The notes under the pieces were generated by a model that was not told the DNA's origin, ran no database searches, and worked only from the letters and a program-made list of their open reading frames with translations. A program made the translations under genes and the position numbers. A stretch of 34,012 nt of DNA, taken from positions 1 through 34,012 of the forward strand of contig JAYMTF010000548.1 in assembly GCA_036897485.1 (NCBI GenBank), written 5' to 3'. This DNA is from Pelargonium nanum. Lineage: Eukaryota; Streptophyta; Magnoliopsida; Geraniales; Geraniaceae. Of the stretch, positions 21,066 to 34,012 are shown piece by piece; within the stretch, counting starts at the first letter, position 1; every line of letters starts with the position of its first letter.

Positions 21066-23666
21066 GTGTGCACGTATAATTGAGAATAATGGGCAATGTT
21101 GGTGCCACCAAAAATAGGTTGATCGATGATGCATTAATGTTTTTAGTTATTTATCAGTGTTTATATATGTATAACAAGAAGGAACAAAGTGTATTCTTTC
21201 TGTATAAATAACCCAAAACTTGGAAGATGCTGTGCATCTTTTGGGAATAGGGAGTCATGTGGGTTCATCCAAGAACAGCCCTTCTCTATCCTTTTTAAGT
21301 TTCTTTTTTTCTTTTTTCACTCTGTGAAAAAAGCTAAGAGTTTTCGAGTTCTTGAAAGTTATATGACATTGCAATGTTTACATTTTCGTCTGATGTGAAG
21401 TTCAAATCTTTAGCTGATAAAAATCATTCATGATTTGAATTCTTGTTTACAGATCCTCCCAAAACATTATTACAAGTAGAAAAAGCAAAAGATTGTGGAC
21501 AATTAAGGCCTCACCATTATGAGGCCAACCACTAACTAATGGGAAATTAACAATAATTGTTTTTATATTTTAGTTAATGATTATCGAGCTGGGCACTAAA
21601 ATGGAGGCATTTCAATTTGTTGATGAAACCCAGTTGTGTGATGCCTTTTAGGTTGAATTAGAAGCAGCTGGCTAGCATAACCAAGATTGTTAATTTGTAG
21701 TTGGTGGATTTATGTATCAACAACTATTGTTAATTTCTGTTGTCACTATCTATTCTCTTAAGTCTTAACTAACTAATTATCTTACTCGTTAATACTTTAT
21801 AATACACCAATTACAGGATAAGAGTGATGTGGGATTGTTGATGGTTTTGCTTTAAAAAAACCTTAGATTAGTTAGATATTGGTAAACTATTTTCGTGCCA
21901 AGTGACATCAGAGCAGTGCAGCATTTCACCAACTGCCTTGTCTCCGTGAAGGCGAGGCAAGACATATTCCAGGCAAAGCGTCATAGGACTTTGTCAGAGT
22001 TGACAATTCAGATTCCAGATCGGATTGATAGAAAGTAATATGAATTCGATCCGAAATTGTTAGACCTAGACTTTTTTATTTGAACTTATTAAGAAAGTCT
22101 ACTGAAATACATGTTAAGAGACTTGTGATGAATTGAAATTAGCTCACACATGTTTGACATCGTTTATTAAAAGATGTGAAAACAATGGAAATGGAAGTCT
22201 CTTCATTAATCCAGAGGCTTCTCATTTTCATGATCAGCTGTCCTTCCAAAAGTTGTTGCATGAAATTTCAAAATCTCGTGCTAAGAATCGAATAATCTCA
22301 ATAAGGTGGAATAATTTAAAAACTCAAAGCCCTGGTTTGACTTGTCACCATGCATGCCAATGCCTATGCCACCAACTATTCCCAGATCTTGTTCCTCTAT
22401 GAAGCTTTTATATTGATTAGCAGGAGTAGAGTAGCTGCCCAATCTGACCTTTTCAGAATTCATATATACTAATATTTGGTTGGAGACATCAATTAACAAA
22501 TATCAATTTGTTAATAGTATTAGGTATCTTTATGCCTATTCTAATTTAGGTTCGGGCAATTCGCACCAAAGTAAACACAATAGAATGGTTTTCTTGTACA
22601 CGTGTTAGAATGTCTTAGAAGGTACTTCAAGAAAATTCATGAAAAATCTTGAAGAATGATGAACATGAAACATCGATTAGCTAGCCTTCGAGTTGTTCTT
22701 GATAATGTAATCCGTTTCATCCACCTAACTGAATTAGGTTAACTCCATAAACTGTTTTTCTTGGTGACTAATACACTTGTGAAAATTTAGACCATAGAAT
22801 CTTGTCACTCGAAAATTTCACAAATATACTATATAACCCATACCACGAGCATGAGGAGAAACTTCACACTCGTATATATTATAAATCATACCACACCATA
22901 AGGAGTCTTGAACCCGAGTTCTCCTAACCCATGTCACCGCTGGCCAAGTTCGCGGTGTGGAAAATATGTTATCAAGAAAATTACCCGCCTTACCACTTTG
23001 CTAATCAAGCTAGAAAATAAAAATCAAGCTAGCAATAAATACATAAATTAGTGATATAATGTCTGATATCACATCGCCATCTAGTTCACTAAAATAAAAC
23101 CAAAAAGAATATAATAACTTAGAAAGTCTGAAAGCTTTGGGAGTTTAATGTTTAAAATAAGTATATGATTAAACAAAGCATCTTATAATAGAATTATGAT
23201 ATGCTGTTTGCAACAACTTGTGGTGCAGGATAAAATTGAATTCAAAGAAAAGTGGGTTTTTGGTTCTTTTCATGTCATTTTTAAGTGGATTTGTTAAGCT
23301 CTTTAATCAAGTTTAATTTTTTTAATCAATAAACAATCAAATCAAATAATTGTAAACTCAACCTCATCAATCATAACCCTATCTGGTAGAGATAATGCTT
23401 TCATGGCATGTAAAGAAAAGGAAAATTGATCAATCACACCCAAAAATTGGCATAAAATTTGTCTGGTTTCAGCTCTGAGCATGCACATTTGTTCAACAAA
23501 AATGACCCAAAATGTTTGAATTGGAATCGATTCTCATTTTTATTCTCCTTTCAATTTTCTTTAGTCTATACATCACATCCAGAAGAACCACAATTGACAA
23601 TACTATACAGAGATGACAAATTTGCAAATTTTGTGGAATCAGAACAAAAAGGGCTTGAGAAAAAAA
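21066..23666. other. Convergent spacer between ACS and the HMA-domain gene
   Basis: This 2.6 kb AT-rich region contains both 3' UTRs. An imperfect hairpin (cttgtctc ... gaggcaag, about 21939-21963) and a SINE-like B box on the minus strand near 22900-22960 are the only structures I can name. No gene is supported. Confidence 0.5.
22800..22966 (-). mobile_element. SINE-like tRNA-derived sequence
   Basis: On the minus strand, ttggccagcggtgacatgg (A-box-like) is followed about 30 nt later by cgggttcaagactcc (B-box-like), then a body with two imperfect copies of a segment reading tataaatcataccacaccataaggag-type on the plus strand (22831-22858 and 22870-22904). The boxes are imperfect. It is an old insertion or a tRNA-like relic. 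Confidence 0.35.
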
Positions 23667-24534
23667 TCAGCAAATGACACAAGCATTTGGGTTCTCTTCT
23701 ATGCTCACAACATGGTAATGTGAGGTCAAATAAGGATTGTAAGCTTTATAGGCCTTCACTAGCTCAGCAATCTGCTCATTTGGATCTTTCTTTTTCTCAT
23801 CTTCCTTCTTGGCCTCTTCTTTCTTGGGCTCTTCTTTTTTCTTTTCTGGTTCTTTTGCTGGACCCACTGTTACTATCTCTGCGTGACAAAGCTTTCGCAA
23901 TTTTCCCACCACCTCTATTGGGTCTACGTCTCCTATTACTGTCATTTTCATGTCCTTCGTGTCCATAGCTATTGAATCAATCCCTGGTTTTCATAAACAT
24001 GAGTTAAGGAACAAATAATTGGATATAACGAAACTGATCCAGCACATGAATTTTTAGAGTTACCTGAAATGGTGGACACTGCTTTCATGGCCTTTTGCTT
24101 GCCCTTGTCGTCGTGCAAATCCAATTTCAACACCACTTTCTGCAATAAATAAAGCCATAACAGAGCAAAACAGAACAGATCAAGAAACAGAGGAGACAAG
24201 AAAAGTTTCAGATTCTGTGTTTTACGCTCTCTCTTTTTCCCAACTTGTGCAATCGGAACAGAATCTGAATAGTAAAAGGCAAAATTCAACAAGATTCTCA
24301 AAGCCTAAAAGGCAAATCAAGGCCACACCACATATTTAAGAAATGGTAGAATTATAAAGAATCAAGAAAATCAAGAAACCATTTTGTTCTCAATCCCATA
24401 AATGTCATGTTTATCAAGAATCCATAATTTTGTAACCCAGCAAGTTAATCCAAAAAAATATATATTTAAAAAGCAGAGCAAAGCGTAAGAGTGGTGAATT
24501 TTGGTAAGAAATTGCAGAGATGGCTTACCTTCAT
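23667..24534 (-). CDS. HMA-domain protein with CaaX prenylation motif (HIPP/HPP family)
   Basis: Three exons on the minus strand (24534-24529, 24139-24064, 23983-23667) give 132 residues. The first coding exon holds only ATG AAG, as in many genes of this family. The ferredoxin-like HMA fold is visible: [20 protein letters not shown], then [20 protein letters not shown] and [17 protein letters not shown]. Next come a Lys/Glu/Pro-rich linker (about residues 80-100) and a tail ending NACVIC, a CaaX box for farnesylation or geranylgeranylation that should anchor it to membranes. The metal-binding CxxC normally in the first loop is absent (LHDDKGKQ), so classical Cu/Zn/Cd binding is doubtful and a protein- or ligand-binding role is possible. 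The likely Arabidopsis counterpart beside MDAR6 is recalled as AT1G63950. A TATA box at 24728-24734 precedes it. Confidence 0.88.
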
Positions 24535-24727
24535 AAGTACTATATTTCAATTGGGTCCGAAGACAAGACTTGGACTTGAAAAATCAATGATAAACTAGCA
24601 AGTTTCCGGGAAAAGATGAGAAAATATATATATTCAGAAGAAGAAGATGGTGATATGATAGAGAGAGTGTGTGTTCTAAATGAGAATTGCTTGTTGGACA
24701 AGGCAGAGAAGATTGGACAGTCTCTTG

Positions 24728-24734
24728 ATTTATA
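24728..24734 (-). promoter_or_regulatory. TATA box candidate of the HMA-domain gene
   Basis: On the minus strand the sequence reads TATAAAT in the context gttttataaatcaag. It lies about 195 bp before the ATG, predicting transcription from near 24700 and a 5' leader of about 165 nt. Confidence 0.5.
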
Positions 24735-25364
24735 AAACAACAAGGGCTTAATTATAATTAATTAATATATAATGTAATGACAAATCAAGTCAAACAAGAA
24801 ATGGAGCAAAACGCCTTCTACTGGAGAAGGAACCAATTAGAACAGTCTAAAAGTATTTGGACGTTGAATTTGGTGTTGAGGCCAAGTCCTGGTCGTAGGC
24901 TCCTAGCGTGTTCTGCAGTTATCGCTGTGTCCAAGCATTCCTCTGCGTCTCTGAGATTGTGCTTTGATTCGTTGTACTTTGAGGTCTCATTGACCTTTGA
25001 CTTTTTGTTGTGGGATCTGATTGGGCTGTGTCATTCTTAGGTACAACACTGATAGCAAATGGTCATTTATGAACAGTTTCCATCCAATTTGCTGTAAAAT
25101 TTATTTGCTGTTGTCGTTTAACAGTTGACTCAAATATAATGTCTTTTTTTTTTTAAGCTAACTAAAATATAATGTCTTTTTTATTTACTTATCATCAAAT
25201 TTTGTGAGAAAAGAATTGTATGAATTTATGTCCAATCATTTTTTATCTTTTAGAAGGTGACAAAGCCGGAAGTAAAACTTATGTCAATAAATCGGTGCGT
25301 AGCAATATAATAAAAGTTTAAAAATTTTAAAATATGTGAGAAAGTGATTTGAACCTTTTAGTAA

Positions 25365-26300
25365 TTAGAGTGTTTATAGTGAAAGTGCTAATTCAATCAT
25401 TTAATGAGATGCGACAACTTGCTTATGATTAATTGATGAAAAATTTGGATGATAGAGAAGTTAGAAAAGTTATTAATACAATAAACGTGGACATCAAGTA
25501 AAAATATGAGCTTGAAGAGGTCAAAGTTGGGTCCTTTTTCTCCTTCTTGGTCATTATAATTGTGGATCCTACTTGTAAACACGACTGTTTTGTGTTAGAA
25601 CCAATATATTTACGTATTTTCAACACCTTTAATTCAAGCTTGTGAGATTTTCTTTCAAAAGATAAGAGTATCTTTTGGGATTTTGACAAATTTAAAAAGC
25701 ACATTGAAAATCTAATTCACACTTCATGAAGAAAGACATATAAATAAACTATGACTCATTGTATGTTGTATATATGTTGGAAAAGCCTCCTACACAAATT
25801 CAACAATTAATGCGCAATTTGAGTATGCATGTTGTAGAAATTGTTTATTGTGATTGTCCAGTAGTTAATGTACTTGATGTACACATTGTTTAATCAAATT
25901 CTTATTGCTTTGAAAGGTTGGGAAAGTGAACATTAAATGAACACTAATGTGAATCGCTAAAATTCACTTTCGAGGACGTGAAGTAGTTATTTTGCTAATG
26001 AATCATTGCGTACGAAAAGAGAATATAAGAGTGTTGATATTCTAGAATATGAAATATTAATTGTAAAGTCTTGCAATGAGGTACTTAATGAGATGTGACA
26101 ATTCTTTTGTGGTTCATTGATGTAAATTTGAGTCACTATAGAATAACAAAAATTCGTAATTAATACAACAAATCTAACAAAACAAGGAGCATTAGGAGGT
26201 CGAAAATAAGTTCCTTTTCTCCTTCTTGATACATTTAAATTATGAATCATATGTGTGTGCCGACGTGATCATCTCGTATGGACCCAAAATATTGATGCAT
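25365..26300 (+). repeat. Diverged direct repeat of about 250 bp, two copies
   Basis: Two segments about 655 bp apart share an ordered series of matches: agagtgtt, then ttaatgagatg(c/t)gacaa, then attgatg, then gaggtc(a/g)aa, then tccttttctccttcttg, then attat(g)aat. Copy one is about 25365-25620 and copy two about 26020-26300. They are too diverged for LTRs of a recent element. Either an old tandem duplication or two members of a short unknown repeat family would explain them. Confidence 0.5.
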
Positions 26301-27141
26301 CAAAATATCAAATATTGATTTTCGAAGAAAACTAAAAATATTTTTATGAAAAAATAAGCTCAACTTATAATTAGTGGATTAGACTAAATCAAGCCTATAA
26401 GAGAATAAATTTATGGGCGTGAAAGTCCCCTTCCAGATGTATTTTGAATGTCATTTTTTTAAACTCAATTTCTCCCTGGTCAAGTTCCAAATTTTAATTC
26501 ATTAGTCCGAAGCAAAAAATAAATTTGGATTGAAATTGAACAAACCCTTGATCTTTCTCTTACTCCTACCTTTTGAGTAATGGAATTAATGTTGGAGTGG
26601 TGACACAAGTGGCAATAAGACCATCACGAAAAGTCTTTGCATATTTTTGTTTGTAGCTATGGACTATATATCTTCAGGGACACTCTAACTAATATTGCAA
26701 GTTTCATGAGATTTATAATGTGGCTTAAAACAACTTCTCCTCCAGTACACATGGATAATGACACATTGATATTTCCCCTTATGTCATATGCACCGTATCA
26801 AATTTGATTTCTAATTATCAGCAACATGTTTATTTATATTACATTTTTTATTTTATGAAAATATAAGAAGACATTTTTTTTGTAGCCAAATAACAGCCAA
26901 CAACTGGGATAAAAAAAACGACGCATTTGACTTCTCATTATTTCTTTAATAACTGAAAAAAGAAAAGAAAGAGTAGCTCTGAATCAAATGCATCTGGTCA
27001 GCATTGGTAGCTACACATCTTATTCTTGCCACTACTGCTCTGATGGTAACCCTAATGGTGGCCGTCGCCATGAAAGACGAATATTTGTCTGATGTTGCCA
27101 CTTAAAGCGTTGACTGCAGAGTTCCGAACAAAAACTTCTAC

Positions 27142-31935
<4,794 letters not shown>

Positions 31936-31936
<1 letters not shown>

Positions 31937-32055
31937 TATCTTACGAACTGCGGAGGCAGAGATAGTGAAAGAACCAAACAAAACAAAATCAGATGGTTAG
32001 GGTTCGATAAAGAAGAAGGTATTGCTAAGATGAAGAGAGTGAGACCTTGTGACAT
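31936..32055 (-). promoter_or_regulatory. Alternative upstream start: uORF or spliced N-terminal extension of MDAR
   Basis: An ATG at 32055 opens a 39-codon reading frame whose stop TAA (31938-31936) overlaps the main ATG by one base (TAATG). If the 98-nt segment 32045-31948 (donor CAAG|gtctca, acceptor ctccgcag|TTCG) is removed as an intron, the same ATG reads ATG TCA CAA GTT CGT AAG ATA ATG. That is MSQVRKI joined in frame to the main protein, resembling the MSAVRRVM start I recall for Arabidopsis MDAR6. A TATA box (TATAAAA, 32091-32085) is placed to start transcription just before 32055. Later transcription starts would give only the short, plastid form. Confidence 0.65.
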
Positions 32056-33160
32056 TGAGATCAGCAGTTGAGCGTTTTGTGCAATTTTATAATTGAAGAA
32101 ACAGTGAATTAATCTATTCAGAAGACGATATTGGCTCTACAAGAGGTCCAAAGGGCATGACGTCAATGGCTGCGACCGATTGGTACAGCACAAGGGATGT
32201 TTTCTGTATAAAAAAGGTAAATCCAACAGAAGCACACACTGAAAGTCAGTTCTAGCTGCAGAGCAAAATCGCCATTTCAGGCCGTTCTTGTGAAATGGGA
32301 AGTGGTTTGCTCTGTCGTTTCATGGAAGTAGATTTTGACAAGTCGTTTTTAGAAAGAAATAAACGACTTACCGTAAACCCCTGCGAAGTGAACACATGTA
32401 ACGGTTACTGGGTAGGCCCATCTCTACTCGCACTTTAAAGTGTCATTGATTGTCACATATAATTCAACAATTTTAATCACATTTTTTACTTTAGCTTAAT
32501 TGCCGTCTTGTGGATTCTCTTATAGCTATCCTAAAACAACCAAATGGACCCATATATTCATTTACACTAATAATTGGTGCCACAAATTAGTTAGCGGTCT
32601 AAACAAGACCATGTAATGAGTATAATATTCAAGTAATGCCCAATTTCAACCGTTAAAAAAAGGGGACAATTAAAATGTTGCTGTCTCTGCCTATGATTTT
32701 ATATTTTATATTTGTAACTTCAGTTCTGTTGGACAATGTAAACCAGTGGCTTTTGCTTTGTTTGTTTCGCACACCTTTCCTCAGAAAATTACAAAGGATG
32801 GAGAAGAGAATCCATTAATCCAACACATCCATGTACAATGAGAATATGAATCTGGGGAATCTTAATGAAATATTATTCAATACAACAGTTTTTTGTTTCT
32901 CATTTGCAAAACTTTTTACACCTGATTGCTCTTTGTAATGTGAAATAAACATCAATTTAGAGCAGAAAGCAGAGATGGTAAATAATTAGTTTACATTTAT
33001 AAGAAATGCAATACTCTTCACAGTTCACACCTCAATCCCAGTGACTGGTGATGATCACACACATTCCAGGTTCAAGAAACAACCTTGGTGACCGACAAAT
33101 TGTAGTTAATTACCTAAAAAGTTTCAACATTGATAAATCAGAATCCACCAAAACAAAATG
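32056..33160. other. Spacer: MDAR promoter and ROH1 3' flank
   Basis: Holds the MDAR promoter on the minus strand, with a TATA box at 32085-32091 and a perfect TGACGTCA palindrome at 32158-32165 (the core bound by bZIP/TGA factors). A 9-bp inverted repeat AAGTCGTTT ... AAACGACTT with a 12-nt loop lies at 32340-32369. The ROH1 3' UTR occupies the right part. No ORF. Confidence 0.5.
32158..32165. promoter_or_regulatory. TGACGTCA bZIP/TGA-factor palindrome upstream of MDAR
   Basis: A perfect 8-bp CRE-like palindrome about 100 bp upstream of the upper MDAR ATG. In plants such sites bind bZIP and TGA factors that respond to oxidative, salicylate or light cues. That would suit an antioxidant gene, but binding is not shown by the sequence alone. 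Confidence 0.4.
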
Positions 33161-34012
33161 TCAGCCTGTGGCTGTTGACAGTTTAGTGGCTTGATCCATT
33201 ACATCAACAATCTGCATCCTGCTCCTCACAATCCGATGAAACACCTCCCTGATCTGTTGTTGCAGAGGCTGCAACCCATCCTCCAGCCTCTGGCAGGTCT
33301 CCGACAGCTCCGCCACCTGAGCCGCCACTTCCTGGACGCGCTCCTCCTCCGCCGGAAACTGAAAGGAATCGGCGAAATCCAGCAATGAAACCCCCAATTT
33401 CTCCAATTTCTGCATCTCGTCCATTAACCCAGCCGACCCTTTCTTCTCCTTCCTCTTCCACTCCTCCCCAATCTTTTCTTGTATCGAAATAATCGACTGG
33501 GCCCAGCTCACTTGCTTCGGAATCGGGCAGTGGGTCGGCAGTCCGTTCCGCTCCTGGCACGGAATCGCCGACACCATGGCCCACATCACGAACACCATGA
33601 TCGAGCTCATCATGTACACCGGCTGGGCCAACCCGGACGCCTCCGCCCCGCGCGGCTGGGTCAGGTTGTTGGACATGGCGTGAATCTGCTTCGCCGCGGA
33701 CCACGACTTCGACACGCTCCAGGTGCTCGGCCGGAACGCGTAATGCCGGTCCTTGACCGTGACGGAGCCACCGCCCCTCCGCCCGAACGACCACGCCCGC
33801 TCCGGGGCCTTTTGAGAGCTCTCTTTATCTTCAATCGTCAGCGACATGAGCATGGCGCTGAGGGCCTTCCTGGCGCGCTTCACCTGGCCGTCGCCGATCG
33901 GGCGCTGCTCCAGGGCGGCGACGGCGATCTCGGCGAGCTTCTGGCAATGCCGGACGGACTCGAGGCCGTGCATCACGGCGTTGCAGACGTCGAGGGCCTT
34001 GACGCAGCGCTC
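33161..34012 (-). CDS. ROH1: ROH1/BYPASS-like protein (DUF793 family), 3' part (5' end outside window)
   Basis: The frame is open to the right edge of the window, so the N-terminus lies outside. The visible part codes 283 residues with no intron. It begins ERCVKALDVCNAVMHG and runs through WQ-free VRHCQKLAEIAVAALEQR, RARKALSAMLMSL, DRHYAFRPSTWSVSKSWSAA and a hydrophobic segment PVYMMSSIMVFVMWAMVSAI that looks like one membrane helix. A charged region and a C-terminal heptad-rich, coiled-coil stretch (KLEKLG..LLDFADSFQFP, RVQEVAAQVAELSETCQRLE) follow, ending near VFHRIVRSRMQIVDVMDQAT. This matches plant ROH1, which binds exocyst subunit EXO70A1 and affects secretion. The coding region is much more GC-rich than the rest of the window, as expected for an intronless gene. 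BYPASS1-related paralogues are the main alternative. Confidence 0.88.
   Translation of the reverse strand, partial: ERCVKALDVCNAVMHGLESVRHCQKLAEIAVAALEQRPIGDGQVKRARKALSAMLMSLTIEDKESSQKAPERAWSFGRRGGGSVTVKDRHYAFRPSTWSVSKSWSAAKQIHAMSNNLTQPRGAEASGLAQPVYMMSSIMVFVMWAMVSAIPCQERNGLPTHCPIPKQVSWAQSIISIQEKIGEEWKRKEKKGSAGLMDEMQKLEKLGVSLLDFADSFQFPAEEERVQEVAAQVAELSETCQRLEDGLQPLQQQIREVFHRIVRSRMQIVDVMDQATKLSTATG

Larger units (their letters stand above)
24535..27141. other. Intergenic region between the HMA gene and MDAR
   Basis: Holds the promoter of the HMA gene at the left (minus strand), a diverged direct repeat (about 25365-25620 and 26020-26300), a short duplicated segment (aatataatgtctttttt at about 25134 and 25165) and the MDAR 3' UTR at the right. 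No coding region is supported. Confidence 0.5.

Noticed and set aside
21939..21963. Short hairpin cttgtctc/gaggcaag as a possible miRNA or terminator
   Set aside because: An 8-bp stem with one mismatch is too short for a miRNA precursor, and stem-loop terminators do not apply to pol II genes.
23687..23968. 93-codon plus-strand ORF over the HMA gene
   Set aside because: An antisense shadow of the Lys/Glu-rich linker of the HMA-domain protein.
31937..31981. Long MDAR N-terminus read from 31981 (FGSFTISASAVRKI before the ATG)
   Set aside because: The first codon is TTG, not ATG, and a TAA lies in frame just upstream; the leader has an acceptor site at 31948, so this stretch is most likely the intron end.
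33204..33794. 196-codon minus-strand ORF within the ROH1 gene
   Set aside because: An alternative-frame shadow of GC-rich ROH1 coding sequence, with Gly/Val/Glu/Arg-rich composition and no family similarity.

Overview
This 34 kb window is nuclear genomic DNA from a flowering plant, most likely a eudicot. The evidence is AT-rich non-coding DNA, many short exons with GT..AG introns, a plastid-targeted MEP-pathway enzyme, an ACC synthase, a prenylated HMA-domain protein and typical plant repeats (tRNA-derived SINE-like pieces, a TRIM/LTR remnant, a small Helitron). The species cannot be named from the sequence. Nothing suggests bacterial, organellar or viral origin.

Eight protein genes are recognised and were reassembled exon by exon. 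From left to right they are: the 3' part of SPO11-2 (+, 218-1270, cut by the window edge); a PINX1-like G-patch nucleolar protein (-, 1666-5394); DDA1, the small DET1/DDB1-associated ubiquitin-ligase subunit (+, 6086-8806); ISPF, plastid 2-C-methyl-D-erythritol 2,4-cyclodiphosphate synthase (+, 9717-12210); a type I ACC synthase (+, 18665-21065); an HMA-domain protein with a prenylation tail (-, 23667-24534); monodehydroascorbate reductase of the MDAR5/6 organellar type (-, 27142-31936, with an upstream alternative start at 32055); and the 3' part of a ROH1/DUF793 gene (-, 33161-34012, cut by the window edge). The genes act in unrelated processes (meiosis, ribosome biogenesis or telomere-related work, protein turnover, isoprenoids, ethylene, metal or other ligand binding, ascorbate recycling, exocytosis). 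They do not form a pathway cluster. As I remember it, the order SPO11-2 / G-patch / ISPF / HMA / MDAR6 / ROH1 matches a block of Arabidopsis chromosome 1 (about AT1G63990 down to AT1G63930), so the window is an ancestral collinear block, with DDA1 and ACS as additional members here.

Gene-poor stretches lie at 12.2-18.7 kb, 21.1-23.7 kb and 24.5-27.1 kb. They hold repeat debris, microsatellites, SINE-like tRNA-derived sequences and a diverged direct repeat. Transposable elements also sit inside introns: a roughly 0.4 kb non-autonomous Helitron in ACS intron 3, a TRIM/LTR remnant in ISPF intron 2, and a SINE piece in the SPO11-2 intron at the left edge.

I see no undescribed multi-gene system. 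The most interesting local structure is the 5' end of the MDAR gene. Splicing of a 98-nt leader intron would convert an upstream ORF, whose stop codon overlaps the main ATG, into an in-frame seven-residue N-terminal extension. That is a plausible switch for dual mitochondrial/plastid targeting.
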